In this document: positions 1 to 8,748 of the stretch, in pieces | Layout of the letters: every line of letters begins with the position of its first letter | Numbering within the stretch: the first letter of the stretch is position 1 | Assembly (NCBI RefSeq): GCF_902829255.1 | Contig: NZ_CADEPK010000031.1 | Location: forward strand, 1-55,137 | Reading direction: 5' to 3' | From: Metabacillus niabensis | GTDB lineage: Bacteria; Bacillota; Bacilli; Bacillales; Bacillaceae | DNA: 55,137 nucleotides | Notes under the pieces: generated by a model | Told to the model about the DNA's origin: nothing | Databases searched by the model: none | Seen by the model: only the letters and a program-made list of their open reading frames with translations | Program-made: the position numbers and the translations under genes

Positions 1-2807
1 AACTTATACAAGTTCCGAGTAATTGGAAGGATGTATTTAAAGGCGATACGAAATCTTTCCATTACGGTACATATCGAATAAAGATATTAGTCGATCAGTC
101 GGAAAAGAAGGCGTTGGGGCTTCAATTTAATGAAATTCGGAAGGCTTCAGCAGTTTATGTAAATGGTAAGTTAATAGGAGGATTAGGTAGCCCATCTAGC
201 AAACAGGAGCAATATGAGGCTAGATATTATCCATATTCGGTAGCTATTCCGTCCGGTGCTCGGGAGATAGATTTAGCCATACAGGTTTCAAACCATTTTG
301 GCGAAGGGGGAATAACAGAGCAAGTTCGCTTTGGTCCCTTAGAAGCAATTAAAACTCAAAGCCTTCTTTCAAAGGGCTTACAGCTTTTATTATGTGTTGT
401 TCTTTTGTTACACATATTTTATGCAGTACTTCTTTATTTCCTAGGTTATCGTAAATTGCTCTTATTCTATTTTTCTATGGTTATTTTTTGTGCAACGATT
501 AGCGTTTTAACAAGTGATGATAAACTGCTATATCAATTGATACCTTTTGAATATGAATGGTCAATTAAAATTGTATTTTGGTCCTATATTGGTGTCGCAG
601 CATTTATCCCACAAGTGTTTAAACAGTTGTTCCCTGAATATGGAAAATTTCGAATGGTTCATTATTTTACTGGATTTTGTATATTTTATTGTTTATTCAT
701 TTTGTTTTCTCCATCAACTTATCTTTTACAAACATCTAAAGTATTTCTTTTAACGACCCTTTCCCTATTCGTCATTATCTCAACAGTTATACTACAAAGG
801 GCAATAAAGGAGAAAAGGGATATCATTTTCTTACTTTTAGCATGCTATAGCATCGGAATCAATATTCTTTGGGCAATTATTGAATCGCGGTTATCTTTAG
901 AGTTAATGCATTACCCGTTTGATTTAATCATCACATTGCTCTGCTTTACAGCGTATTGGTTTAAAACATTTTTTCGAACAACTAATAAGTCGATTCAACT
1001 TACTGAAAAGCTTAAATTAGAAAATAAACGCAAAGATGAATTCTTAGTGAACACGTCACACGAATTAAGGAATCCACTTCATGGTATCATCAATATTACT
1101 CAATCCGTTTTAGATGATAAAAATAATCCTCCGAATGAAGAGCAGAGGAACAATCTTGAGTTGTTAATTTCCGTTGGTAGACGAATGTCAATGATGCTAA
1201 ATGATTTGCTAGATGTAACAAGATTGAAGGAAGAAACGATTCAGTTAGAAATAAAAAGTGTTCGAATCCAATCAGTCGTTACTGGTGTTGTGGAAATGTT
1301 AAGGTTTATGTTAGAGGGAAAGCCAATTAAAATCAATGTCGATATAGAGGATACATTTCCTGCAGTCAAAGCAGACGAAAACAGACTGATTCAAATTTTA
1401 TTTAATTTGCTTCATAATGCGATTAAATATACGGAAGAAGGAGAAATATCTGTTCGGGCAATTGTAGAAAATGAAATGGCTAGGATTGAGGTTGCTGATA
1501 CGGGTATAGGAATTAAAGAAGAAATGCAGAAGGTTATATTTGAACCTTATGAACAGGTTAACTCGCATTTAACAAAAGCAGGTACTGGCTTTGGACTCGG
1601 CTTAAGCATTTGTAAGCAATTAGTTGAGCTTCATGGTGGGACAATTAAAGTAAAATCAACGCAAAACTCTGGCTCTGTGTTCTACTTTACTTTACCATTA
1701 TGTGGTGAAGTAACAGATATACCAGTTGTAGTGAACGAGGAGGTTGCGACTAGCCTTCTAACTGAACCTAGCCGTTCTACTTTGTATAAAGAAACTGAGG
1801 TCATCAAATCATTAAGTCATAATCCTAAAGTCTTGGTTGTTGATGATGACTATGTAAATATCAATATATTGGTTAAAATGCTTGGTACATCCTATGATTT
1901 AACGACAGCTACAAGCGTTTCTGAAGCAATTAAAATCCTTGAAGGGAGCCGCTTTGATCTCGTTATATCTGATGTAATGATGCCACATGTGTCTGGTTAT
2001 GAATTCACCCGTATGATACGAAAGAGGTTTACGATATCAGAATTACCAGTATTACTGTTAACAGCACGAAATCGTTCTGAGGATATTGTAGCTGGTTTCC
2101 GTTCAGGAGCAAATGATTATGTCACAAAGCCAGTCGATTCTTGGGAGCTAAAGTCTCGTGTTCGCGCCCTTACGGATTTAAAACAATCTGTTGAAAGACA
2201 TTTACAAGTAGAAGCTGCATGGTTACAGGCTCAAATTCGTCCACATTTTTTATTTAACACATTAAATTCAATTGCAGCCCTTGGGACAATTGATATTCCG
2301 AGAATGCAAGATTTATTGATGGAGTTTAGTAATTACTTACGGACGAGCTTCGATTATCAAAACCATGAGCATGTGGTGAAGCTTGAACGTGAGCTATCAT
2401 TAGTTCGCTCTTATTTACACATTGAAAAGGAACGATTTGGGGATAGACTCAATATTGTATGGGAGATAGATGCAGATCTCAATATATCAATCCCACCACT
2501 TTCCATCCAAACACTAGTGGAAAATGCCGTTAGACATGGTATATTGCAACAATCCAACGGTGGAACCATTACAGTTAGATTAAAAGAGCTTGATGAATTT
2601 GTTGAGGTATTTATTATAGATAACGGGATAGGTATGGATGAGGACAAGCTAAGTATGCTGTTGGATAGTGAAACAGAGCAAACGAGAGGAATCGGTCTAT
2701 TAAATACAAATCGTCGCTTAAAGCAATTGTATGGACAAGGATTAAAAATTGAAAGCTCTCTAAAAAAAGGAACTGTTGTTTCGTTTAAAATACCGAAGAA
2801 TAGATGA
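1..2807 (+). CDS. Hybrid sensor histidine kinase, 7TMR-DISM type (5' end outside window)
   Basis: The reading frame is already open at base 3, so the true start lies upstream and this is a partial gene. The visible order is the end of an extracellular 7TMR-DISM sensory domain, a seven-helix membrane block (about 360-975), a HisKA domain with phospho-acceptor His (codon 1059-1061, in HELRNPLH), an HATPase domain (DTGIGI), a receiver domain with DDD near its start and phospho-acceptor Asp at 1971-1973 (SDVMMP), and a second LytS/YehU-type kinase module (QIRPHFLFN, His 2244-2246) with its own HATPase (DNGIGM). One chain therefore holds two different kinase modules around a receiver. The convergent response regulator at 2851-4014 is the likely partner (inference from proximity). 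The ligand cannot be read from sequence; 7TMR-DISM sensors often bind carbohydrates or small ligands. Confidence 0.9.
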   Translation, partial: LIQVPSNWKDVFKGDTKSFHYGTYRIKILVDQSEKKALGLQFNEIRKASAVYVNGKLIGGLGSPSSKQEQYEARYYPYSVAIPSGAREIDLAIQVSNHFGEGGITEQVRFGPLEAIKTQSLLSKGLQLLLCVVLLLHIFYAVLLYFLGYRKLLLFYFSMVIFCATISVLTSDDKLLYQLIPFEYEWSIKIVFWSYIGVAAFIPQVFKQLFPEYGKFRMVHYFTGFCIFYCLFILFSPSTYLLQTSKVFLLTTLSLFVIISTVILQRAIKEKRDIIFLLLACYSIGINILWAIIESRLSLELMHYPFDLIITLLCFTAYWFKTFFRTTNKSIQLTEKLKLENKRKDEFLVNTSHELRNPLHGIINITQSVLDDKNNPPNEEQRNNLELLISVGRRMSMMLNDLLDVTRLKEETIQLEIKSVRIQSVVTGVVEMLRFMLEGKPIKINVDIEDTFPAVKADENRLIQILFNLLHNAIKYTEEGEISVRAIVENEMARIEVADTGIGIKEEMQKVIFEPYEQVNSHLTKAGTGFGLGLSICKQLVELHGGTIKVKSTQNSGSVFYFTLPLCGEVTDIPVVVNEEVATSLLTEPSRSTLYKETEVIKSLSHNPKVLVVDDDYVNINILVKMLGTSYDLTTATSVSEAIKILEGSRFDLVISDVMMPHVSGYEFTRMIRKRFTISELPVLLLTARNRSEDIVAGFRSGANDYVTKPVDSWELKSRVRALTDLKQSVERHLQVEAAWLQAQIRPHFLFNTLNSIAALGTIDIPRMQDLLMEFSNYLRTSFDYQNHEHVVKLERELSLVRSYLHIEKERFGDRLNIVWEIDADLNISIPPLSIQTLVENAVRHGILQQSNGGTITVRLKELDEFVEVFIIDNGIGMDEDKLSMLLDSETEQTRGIGLLNTNRRLKQLYGQGLKIESSLKKGTVVSFKIPKNR

Positions 2808-2815
2808 TAGTTAAA

Positions 2816-2875
2816 TGTTCTAATTTCTTCACTATGTGACGCCTTAACGGTCACATAGTTTGAGAAGTTAGAGCA
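2816..2875. terminator. Long shared hairpin between convergent kinase and regulator genes
   Basis: A perfect 10-bp inverted repeat (2831-2840 and 2850-2859, loop of 9) is extended outward by a further imperfect stem. The 3' arm overlaps the stop codon of the minus-strand regulator gene. It lies 24 bp beyond the kinase stop codon, so it probably ends transcription from both sides, although neither side has a classic long T run. Confidence 0.65.
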
Positions 2876-4014
2876 TTTTCATTTGTTCCCTTTTTTTGTC
2901 TCCATTGAAGATACCATTCAGTTATATATGAACTAGGCTTTACACTTAATTCTTCTTGAAGGATATTTTTAAGCAGTTTATATTGCTTGTGAACAGCTAA
3001 GTGATTATTCGTCTCAGCGAATATTTTCATTAGTTCAAAATGCGCTTTCTCAGCTTCGGGCTGTCGTTGACATATTGAATGATATAAAGTAACAGCCTTT
3101 TGAACGAGATTTGAAGAGGTGTACCATTCGGCTAACTTAAATGAAAGTTGAAGCCATAATACCTTTAATCTATGGCGTTCATTTTCCGCCCATAAATAAT
3201 CATAGTCTTCTAAATAATCCCCTTTATAAAGAGTTAGAAGGTGCTCATATTTGTTGAATGTTTCACGGTTTACTAGCATATCTGTTTGTAATTCATGCTC
3301 CCACTTATCTACATCAACAAATACATTTTCCATATTAAAAATATAACCGTCATTAGTATTCGAAATGTTAAAGTGATTTCCATATGGTTCCAATGTTTTT
3401 CGAATATGATAAATGGCAGTATACAATTGTGAATACGCTTTGCTTTGTTCATAAGTAGGCCAAAGCAATTCAATAAGTGTTGCCTTACGAACTAGCTGAG
3501 TGCGATGCTGCATCAAATATAAAAATAGTTCCTGTACCTTTGACGTTCGCCAACGGATTGGTAGACTAGGATGATTTTCAAACCCGATCGTTAATTGACC
3601 AAACAATTGTATATGAAGATTAGGCTCTGCTATCTGTATACTTTGATCGTTCATCTTAATTCTTTCTTTTAGCCGTTGAATGGTATTTAACAAACGGTCA
3701 TTACTTACTGGCTTTAAGACGTAATCAAGAGCATTTAAATCAAAGGCTTTAATCGCATAATAATCATGTGCAGAGACAAATACTACATTTAATTTTGGCT
3801 TCTTCTCCAAAATTTGTTCCGCTAATTCAATTCCATTTATCCCAGGGAGATGGATGTCTAAGAAAACAACATCTACATCATGGTGAAGGATATATAGCTT
3901 TCCTTCTTGAGGATCGGTAAATTTCCCAATAATATTTACATCTGGAATCCTTTTAAACTGCTGCTCTAGATATGCGAGTGCAAGGATTTCATCATCTATT
4001 AAAATTATTTTCAT
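2851..4014 (-). CDS. Response regulator with receiver, winged-helix and BTAD (SARP-like) domains
   Basis: The start is the ATG at 4014 because an AGGGGG ribosome-binding site lies about 8 bases upstream; a longer frame to 4047 has no such support. Residues 1-120 form a CheY-like receiver with DDE at 7-9, phospho-acceptor Asp53 (FLDIHLPG) and the KP motif (VLKPVS). An OmpR/PhoB-type winged helix follows (about 145-235), then an all-helical bacterial transcriptional activator domain to the C-terminus (387 residues). This is the architecture of CheY-SARP regulators. It is convergent with the hybrid kinase at 1-2807 and is its likely output. An 11-bp direct repeat at 4155-4176 upstream may be an autoregulatory site (inference). 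Confidence 0.9.
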   Translation of the reverse strand: MKIILIDDEILALAYLEQQFKRIPDVNIIGKFTDPQEGKLYILHHDVDVVFLDIHLPGINGIELAEQILEKKPKLNVVFVSAHDYYAIKAFDLNALDYVLKPVSNDRLLNTIQRLKERIKMNDQSIQIAEPNLHIQLFGQLTIGFENHPSLPIRWRTSKVQELFLYLMQHRTQLVRKATLIELLWPTYEQSKAYSQLYTAIYHIRKTLEPYGNHFNISNTNDGYIFNMENVFVDVDKWEHELQTDMLVNRETFNKYEHLLTLYKGDYLEDYDYLWAENERHRLKVLWLQLSFKLAEWYTSSNLVQKAVTLYHSICQRQPEAEKAHFELMKIFAETNNHLAVHKQYKLLKNILQEELSVKPSSYITEWYLQWRQKKGTNENALTSQTM

Positions 4015-4154
4015 GATATATCCCCCTCTATCATATAAAAATGGCAATGATTAGTCGCGGATTAATTGTGAATGTTCCAACAATAATTTATAGAATTAGA
4101 TACTATATCCTATTTCATTTTTCGTTCTTTTCGATAATCTACCCTATACAGGAT

Positions 4155-4176
4155 AAGTACGTCACAAGTACGTCAC
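4155..4176. promoter_or_regulatory. Exact 11-bp tandem repeat, possible regulator binding site
   Basis: The unit AAGTACGTCAC occurs twice with no gap (4155-4165, 4166-4176), about 140 bp upstream of the response-regulator start. A period of 11 bp is one helical turn, the spacing used by many OmpR-fold and SARP regulators that bind as head-to-tail dimers. Binding by the adjacent regulator is inferred only. The rest of 4048-4510 is very AT-rich and shows no gene I can support. Confidence 0.4.
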
Positions 4177-4512
4177 AGGTATTGGTAAAAAGAGTAAGCG
4201 AAAAGTAACGTTCTAAAAAGTAATACATTATATCTATTTTATACGTTTTTGGAAGGGATTTTAAGTGTTTTTTGTCGTTTTGTGCACTAACCTTCAAAAT
4301 AGGTTAGTCTTTCAAACGTTTTTGTAAGAAATATGACCTTTTGACTAAGTGGATCTGAAGTTCTTTATGTGTATATTCCTGTATCCGAATGAGTGTATTA
4401 GTCGAAAAGTTTTGTTTTTCTAATGAAAAAGCAAAATATATATATTTCGAAAAATTTATGCTATTGATATATATAGGAATATCCGTTATTCAAGTGTAAG
4501 GGGAGTTTTGAT

Positions 4513-4608
4513 GTGAAAAAGGTCTTGTTTTTGTTTATAACATTTTTCCTTGTTTTGGGGATATTAGCGAGTGGTTCAAATGAGACAGCAAATAATCGTG
4601 AAGGGTGA
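4513..4608 (+). CDS. Possible 31-residue secreted peptide or truncated secretory gene
   Basis: A GTG codon behind a GGGGAG ribosome-binding site opens a 31-codon frame. It codes for a Lys-Lys start, a strongly hydrophobic core and a short polar tail (MKKVLFLF... then SGSNETANNREG). This looks like a signal peptide with almost no mature part. The stop codon lies inside the palindromic repeat element that starts at about 4601, so the gene may have been cut short by that element, or may be a genuine short exported peptide. No Rap-type gene is nearby to support a Phr role. Confidence 0.3.
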   Translation: MKKVLFLFITFFLVLGILASGSNETANNREG

Positions 4609-4720
4609 CTCAAAAGGGCCCGACCCCTCCAACAAACACAGGAATATAGTACACTAACCTCGTTATTAGTCTATATTGTGTTTGAGGGGTCTGAACCCTT
4701 GGGTTTGAGTCACCTTTTTT
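4601..4720 (-). repeat. Palindromic intergenic element, copy A
   Basis: Read on the minus strand this begins with A6-GGTGACTCAAA, passes GACCCCTCAAACACAATAT and GTGTTTGTTGGAGGGG, and ends TTTTGAGTCACC. The ends and the GACCCCTC/GAGGGGTC blocks pair with each other. It matches copies at about 18998-19112 and 30418-30541 along its length. It lies 9 bp beyond the pepT stop codon. The plus-strand end GAGTCACCTTTTTT also looks like a terminator for the short frame at 4513-4608. Confidence 0.85.
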
Positions 4721-4729
4721 ATTAACTGA

Positions 4730-5968
4730 CTATTGTTGCTCTCTTTGTTCAAACAACGAAATAATTTCAACAATCGTTTGCGTCGCTTTTATCATATTTT
4801 CTACAGAAATAAATTCATATTTTCCGTGGAAGTTCTCCCCACCTGTAAAAATATTCGGTGTTGGTAACCCCATATATGATAGCTGTGAGCCGTCTGTACC
4901 GCCGCGAATCGGTTCAACTATTGGCTTTATACTTAAGTTCTCCATTGCTTGATGAGCGATATCAACAATATATTTCACAGGTTCAATTTTATCTCTCATA
5001 TTATAATATTGGTCATTTAACTCAAGACTAATTGCATCCTGACCATAGATATCCTTAAGCTCATTAACGATGGAAATCACTTTGTTTTTTCGCTCTTCAA
5101 ACTTCTGTTTATCAAAATCGCGAATAATGTAATGGAGCTTTGTTTCCTCAACATCTCCATCAATTGATAGTAAATGGTAGAAGCCTTCATATCCTTCTGT
5201 ATATTCAGGAGCTTCCATTTCTGGGAGCTTATGATGAAATGCCATGGCGATTTTTGCAGAGTTGATCATTTTATCCTTTGCAGTTCCGGGATGAACATTT
5301 GTCCCTTTACATGTAATTTTAGCTGCAGCAGCATTAAAGCTTTCGTATTGAAGCTCACCTAATGGTCCCCCATCAACGGTATACGCAAAATCTGCATTAA
5401 AAGCTGCAACATCAAATTTATGCGGACCCCTGCCAATTTCCTCATCAGGTGTAAATGCAACACGGATGTTACCATGCTTTATATTCGGATTTTCAATAAG
5501 ATAAGCCATTGCCGTCATGATTTCAGCAATGCCTGCTTTATTATCTGCCCCTAAAAGGGTTGTTCCATCTGTCGTAATTAACGTATGTCCTACATAGTTT
5601 TTTAAATTTGGAAAAGTCTTTGGTGACATAACGATATGTAATGCTTGATTTAATGTGATGTCATTCCCATCATAATTTTCAACAATCTGTGGTTTAACAT
5701 CATGACCAGTAAAATCTGTTGCTGTATCAACGTGAGCCAAAAAGCCAATCGTAGGAAGCTTTTTATCAGTATTAGCTGGTAATGTTGCCATGACATAGCC
5801 ATTTTCATCGATGGTGACATCTTTCATTCCAATTTGCTTTAATTCTTCAACAAGCATGTTAGCAAGTGTCAGTTGACCAGGTGTTGAAGGACAGGCTTCG
5901 TTATTTTCATTTGATTGTGTATCTACTTTGACATAGCGGGTAAACCGTTCAATGATTTCAGATTTCAT
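4730..5968 (-). CDS. pepT: Peptidase T (tripeptide aminopeptidase)
   Basis: A cytoplasmic zinc tripeptidase of the M20B family that removes the N-terminal residue from tripeptides. The 412-residue product matches the usual length. Expected metal ligands and catalytic residues are present: His79 and Asp81 (HVDTATDF), Asp141 (GADNKAG), Glu175-Glu176 (DEEIGRG), Asp198 (TVDGGPLG) and His381 (ENFHGKYEF). The start is placed at the second Met of the frame, because AAGGA is then 7 bases upstream and the N-terminus ([10 protein letters not shown]) fits the family; the Met two codons earlier is too close to it. The gene is monocistronic, followed by palindromic element A. Nearly identical motifs to the B. 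subtilis enzyme make the call firm. Confidence 0.97.
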   Translation of the reverse strand: MKSEIIERFTRYVKVDTQSNENNEACPSTPGQLTLANMLVEELKQIGMKDVTIDENGYVMATLPANTDKKLPTIGFLAHVDTATDFTGHDVKPQIVENYDGNDITLNQALHIVMSPKTFPNLKNYVGHTLITTDGTTLLGADNKAGIAEIMTAMAYLIENPNIKHGNIRVAFTPDEEIGRGPHKFDVAAFNADFAYTVDGGPLGELQYESFNAAAAKITCKGTNVHPGTAKDKMINSAKIAMAFHHKLPEMEAPEYTEGYEGFYHLLSIDGDVEETKLHYIIRDFDKQKFEERKNKVISIVNELKDIYGQDAISLELNDQYYNMRDKIEPVKYIVDIAHQAMENLSIKPIVEPIRGGTDGSQLSYMGLPTPNIFTGGENFHGKYEFISVENMIKATQTIVEIISLFEQREQQ

Positions 5969-6026
5969 CGTCATTTCCTTCCCTCATTTATTGTTATTAG
6001 TATCATAATAAATCATATCATGAGAT

Positions 6027-6066
6027 AGAGAGAAATAACCACCTGTGAGAGCATCCACAGGTGGTT
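6027..6066 (-). terminator. Terminator of the trehalose operon
   Basis: An 11-bp stem (AACCACCTGTG with CACAGGTGGTT, 6037-6047 and 6056-6066) lies 12 bp after the treR stop codon. On the minus strand it is followed by a T-rich tract. Confidence 0.75.
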
Positions 6067-6077
6067 AGCTATGAGGA

Positions 6078-6794
6078 TTAAACACCACGTCTTGCAAAAT
6101 CAACAAAACGGAATTTATCAAGACGATGGCGTGATTCTGTATATTGAAAAAGGCAGGCATTTTCTAAATAAACATAATTTTTAACTACGACAATATGTGA
6201 AAAGCCTTCTAAATCAAGGTGATTTCGATCCTCACTCGTGCATTCCTCTACTACGATTTCTTTTTTTGCAAAGCTAATCTTAAGCTTAATTTCGTTTTCT
6301 AAATAATCATATATAGAGCCTTCACAAATTTGCTTTGTTAACGTTGGAACATATTTTTTTAGAAAGTAGTCCTTGTCTAAAATAATTCGTTCTCCTCCAA
6401 TTGTTCGAGAGCGAATAACCTTCCAAATTTCATCCTTACTCGAAGTCTGTAATTGCTGTTTTAAAAATGGATTAGGCCTGATTAAGCCAAAATCATGTAC
6501 AGTAGTTTTAGCTTCGGAATGGAACGTTTTTGAAATTTCTTTAAAGCTCACTAGTCCGGAAATTGGAAAGCTCATTTTTTGTACATCAAGCACAATCGAG
6601 CCCTTGCCGCGAATTTTTTGGATAAAGCCATTTTGAGCTAATAGATTCAATGCTTTTCGAATCGTTTCTCGGCTTGTTTCATATGTTAGCGCTAAGTCAT
6701 TTTCAGAGGGAATTGCTTCCCCTGCTTTAACCTCGCCTGATTTTATTTTTTCTGTCCATTCCTTGTAGATGGCAAGATATTTATTTGTTTTCAT
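6078..6794 (-). CDS. treR: Trehalose operon repressor, GntR family
   Basis: A 238-residue regulator: an N-terminal winged helix (about 8-70, with PSENDLA and the recognition helix TSRETIRKALNLL) and a C-terminal UTRA effector domain (about 90-235, ending KFRFVDFARRG), as in B. subtilis TreR, which is released from DNA by trehalose 6-phosphate. The ATG at 6794 is preferred over a GTG three codons upstream, because it matches the family N-terminus. It is the last gene of the minus-strand operon. Its targets are almost certainly the two TATATA-centred palindromes upstream of treP (12059-12076 and 12092-12108). Confidence 0.95.
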   Translation of the reverse strand: MKTNKYLAIYKEWTEKIKSGEVKAGEAIPSENDLALTYETSRETIRKALNLLAQNGFIQKIRGKGSIVLDVQKMSFPISGLVSFKEISKTFHSEAKTTVHDFGLIRPNPFLKQQLQTSSKDEIWKVIRSRTIGGERIILDKDYFLKKYVPTLTKQICEGSIYDYLENEIKLKISFAKKEIVVEECTSEDRNHLDLEGFSHIVVVKNYVYLENACLFQYTESRHRLDKFRFVDFARRGV

Positions 6795-6913
6795 CCTTAT
6801 CACCGCTCTTATCTATTAAGGCAAAAAAGCTCCTAAGTAAAACCTTTCTTAGAAAAGTCTTACTTCATCTTACCATGAACAAGCATAAGGGTGTACTGCT
6901 GTAAATTGTCTGC

Positions 6914-8602
6914 TTATTTCTTTAAATAATAGACGACTGATTCATATGGTCGAAGCTCCATGTTCTCAAATGTATTGACTGAATCTGAGTAATTTGAAAT
7001 CAATTGCTCCCTTGAGAAATCATTCACATCAATATGCTCAGGTAATTGAAATACAGTTGGCTGACTATAAAAGTTATTTACTACTAAAAGCTTTTCTGTG
7101 TTAGTTGAACGAATATATGCAAAGATTTGCTCATCATCCTCTAGCAGTAATTCATAATCTCCATCGGTAATAATGTCATATTCCTTGCGTAAGGAAATTA
7201 ACTTTTTATAATGATAAAAAATAGAATTTGGATTTTTGATGGCAAGTTCAGCATTGATTTCTTTATAATTACTTGCAACCTCAATCCAAGGTGTACCTGT
7301 GGTGAATCCAGCATGATCTGAATCATTCCACTGAACAGGTGTACGAGAGTTATCTCGGGATTTATGTCTTAAAATCTCTAATACCTCTGCTTCAGGCATA
7401 CCCTTTTCCTTTAGAATATTGTACATATTTATGGATTCAACATCACGGTATTGCTCGATAGAGGTGAATTTTGGATCAGTCATTCCAAATTCCTCACCCT
7501 GGTATATATATGGTGTTCCTTGCATCATATGAATGGTCGTTGCAAGCATTTTTGCTGATTGAATGTGGTATTCACCATCATTTCCATATCTTGATACAAT
7601 TCTCGGTTGATCATGATTACACCAAAACAGTGCATTCCATCCACCACCTTTGTTCATCTCTGTTTGCCATGTTGAGAGAATGTTTTTTAATGCATGAAAA
7701 TCCATCTCACCGAGCGCCCATTTTTCACCGTTAGGATAGTCGACTTTTAAGTGATGGAAATTAAACGTCATACTAAGCTCGTTACGGCTAGGATTTGAGT
7801 ATTTAATACAATGCTCGATCGTTGTCGATGACATTTCGCCAACTGTCATACTATCATGCTTTGAAAAGACTTTCTTGTTCATTTCTTGGATAAATTCGTG
7901 TACACGTGGACCATCTGTATAAAACTTTCTTCCATCACCTGGTGGAACAGACCCATCATCATCAGGGAATTCTTGATTTTTTGAAATTAGATTTATAACA
8001 TCTAAGCGGAAGCCATCAACACCTTTATCAAACCAAAAATTCATCATTTTGTAGACTTCCTGACGAAGTTCTTCATTTTCCCAGTTTAAATCTGCTTGTG
8101 TGACATCAAAGAGATGAAGATAATATTGCCCTGTCTTTTCATCAAATTCCCAGGCAGGTCCCCCAAACTTTGAAATCCAGTTCGTTGGGACCGAGCCATC
8201 TTCTTTTGGATCCCTCCATATATAAAAGTCGCGATAACGATTTTCCTTCGAGGATGCGGCCTGTTTAAACCATTCATGCTCTGTTGATGTATGATTCACG
8301 ACAATGTCCATAATGATTTTAAGACCGCGCTTATGCCCCTCTGTAACTAAACGGTCAAAATCCTCCATTGTACCGTACTCTTCCTGGATTGAATAATAGT
8401 CACTTATATCATATCCGTTGTCACGCTGCGGGGATTTATAAATTGGTGTTAGCCAAATGACATCAACACCGAGATTTTTTAAGTAATCAAGTTTTTCAAT
8501 AATCCCTTGAATATCCCCTACTCCATTTCCTTGTGTATCATGAAAGCTTTTCGGATAAATCTGATAAACAACAGCTTTCTTCCACCATGGTTGTTGTTTC
8601 AT
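6914..8602 (-). CDS. treA: Trehalose-6-phosphate hydrolase (phospho-alpha-1,1-glucosidase)
   Basis: A GH13 enzyme of 562 residues that splits cytoplasmic trehalose 6-phosphate into glucose and glucose 6-phosphate. The catalytic residues are visible: Asp201 (GFRLDVIN), Glu256 (TVGEMS) and Asp331 (WCNHDQPR), with the GH13 region I VVNHTS at 102-107. Close agreement with B. subtilis TreA throughout, including GPRVHEF and RDNSRTPVQW, separates it from the neighbouring oligo-1,6-glucosidase. The ATG at 8602 is preferred to an upstream GTG because AGGTGG then sits at a normal distance. It lies third in the treP-to-treR operon, with 111 bp to the downstream gene treR. Confidence 0.95.
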   Translation of the reverse strand: MKQQPWWKKAVVYQIYPKSFHDTQGNGVGDIQGIIEKLDYLKNLGVDVIWLTPIYKSPQRDNGYDISDYYSIQEEYGTMEDFDRLVTEGHKRGLKIIMDIVVNHTSTEHEWFKQAASSKENRYRDFYIWRDPKEDGSVPTNWISKFGGPAWEFDEKTGQYYLHLFDVTQADLNWENEELRQEVYKMMNFWFDKGVDGFRLDVINLISKNQEFPDDDGSVPPGDGRKFYTDGPRVHEFIQEMNKKVFSKHDSMTVGEMSSTTIEHCIKYSNPSRNELSMTFNFHHLKVDYPNGEKWALGEMDFHALKNILSTWQTEMNKGGGWNALFWCNHDQPRIVSRYGNDGEYHIQSAKMLATTIHMMQGTPYIYQGEEFGMTDPKFTSIEQYRDVESINMYNILKEKGMPEAEVLEILRHKSRDNSRTPVQWNDSDHAGFTTGTPWIEVASNYKEINAELAIKNPNSIFYHYKKLISLRKEYDIITDGDYELLLEDDEQIFAYIRSTNTEKLLVVNNFYSQPTVFQLPEHIDVNDFSREQLISNYSDSVNTFENMELRPYESVVYYLKK

Positions 8603-8748
8603 TTCTTCCACCACCTATTATTTTTTAGGCTCTGTTAAACCTGTCTGTTTGCGTCCTGTAGACTGTTAGGAATCCTAGTTGTATCTGACTCGTTATATTT
8701 TAGTCTGGAGTCTTATGCCCAGTGTAACCGTAAGCTTTTATCTAGCCA

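Noticed and set aside
2411-2854. Long open frame on the minus strand inside the hybrid kinase gene
   Set aside because: It is antisense to a clearly conserved kinase domain, Ser-rich and without a ribosome-binding site or family features.
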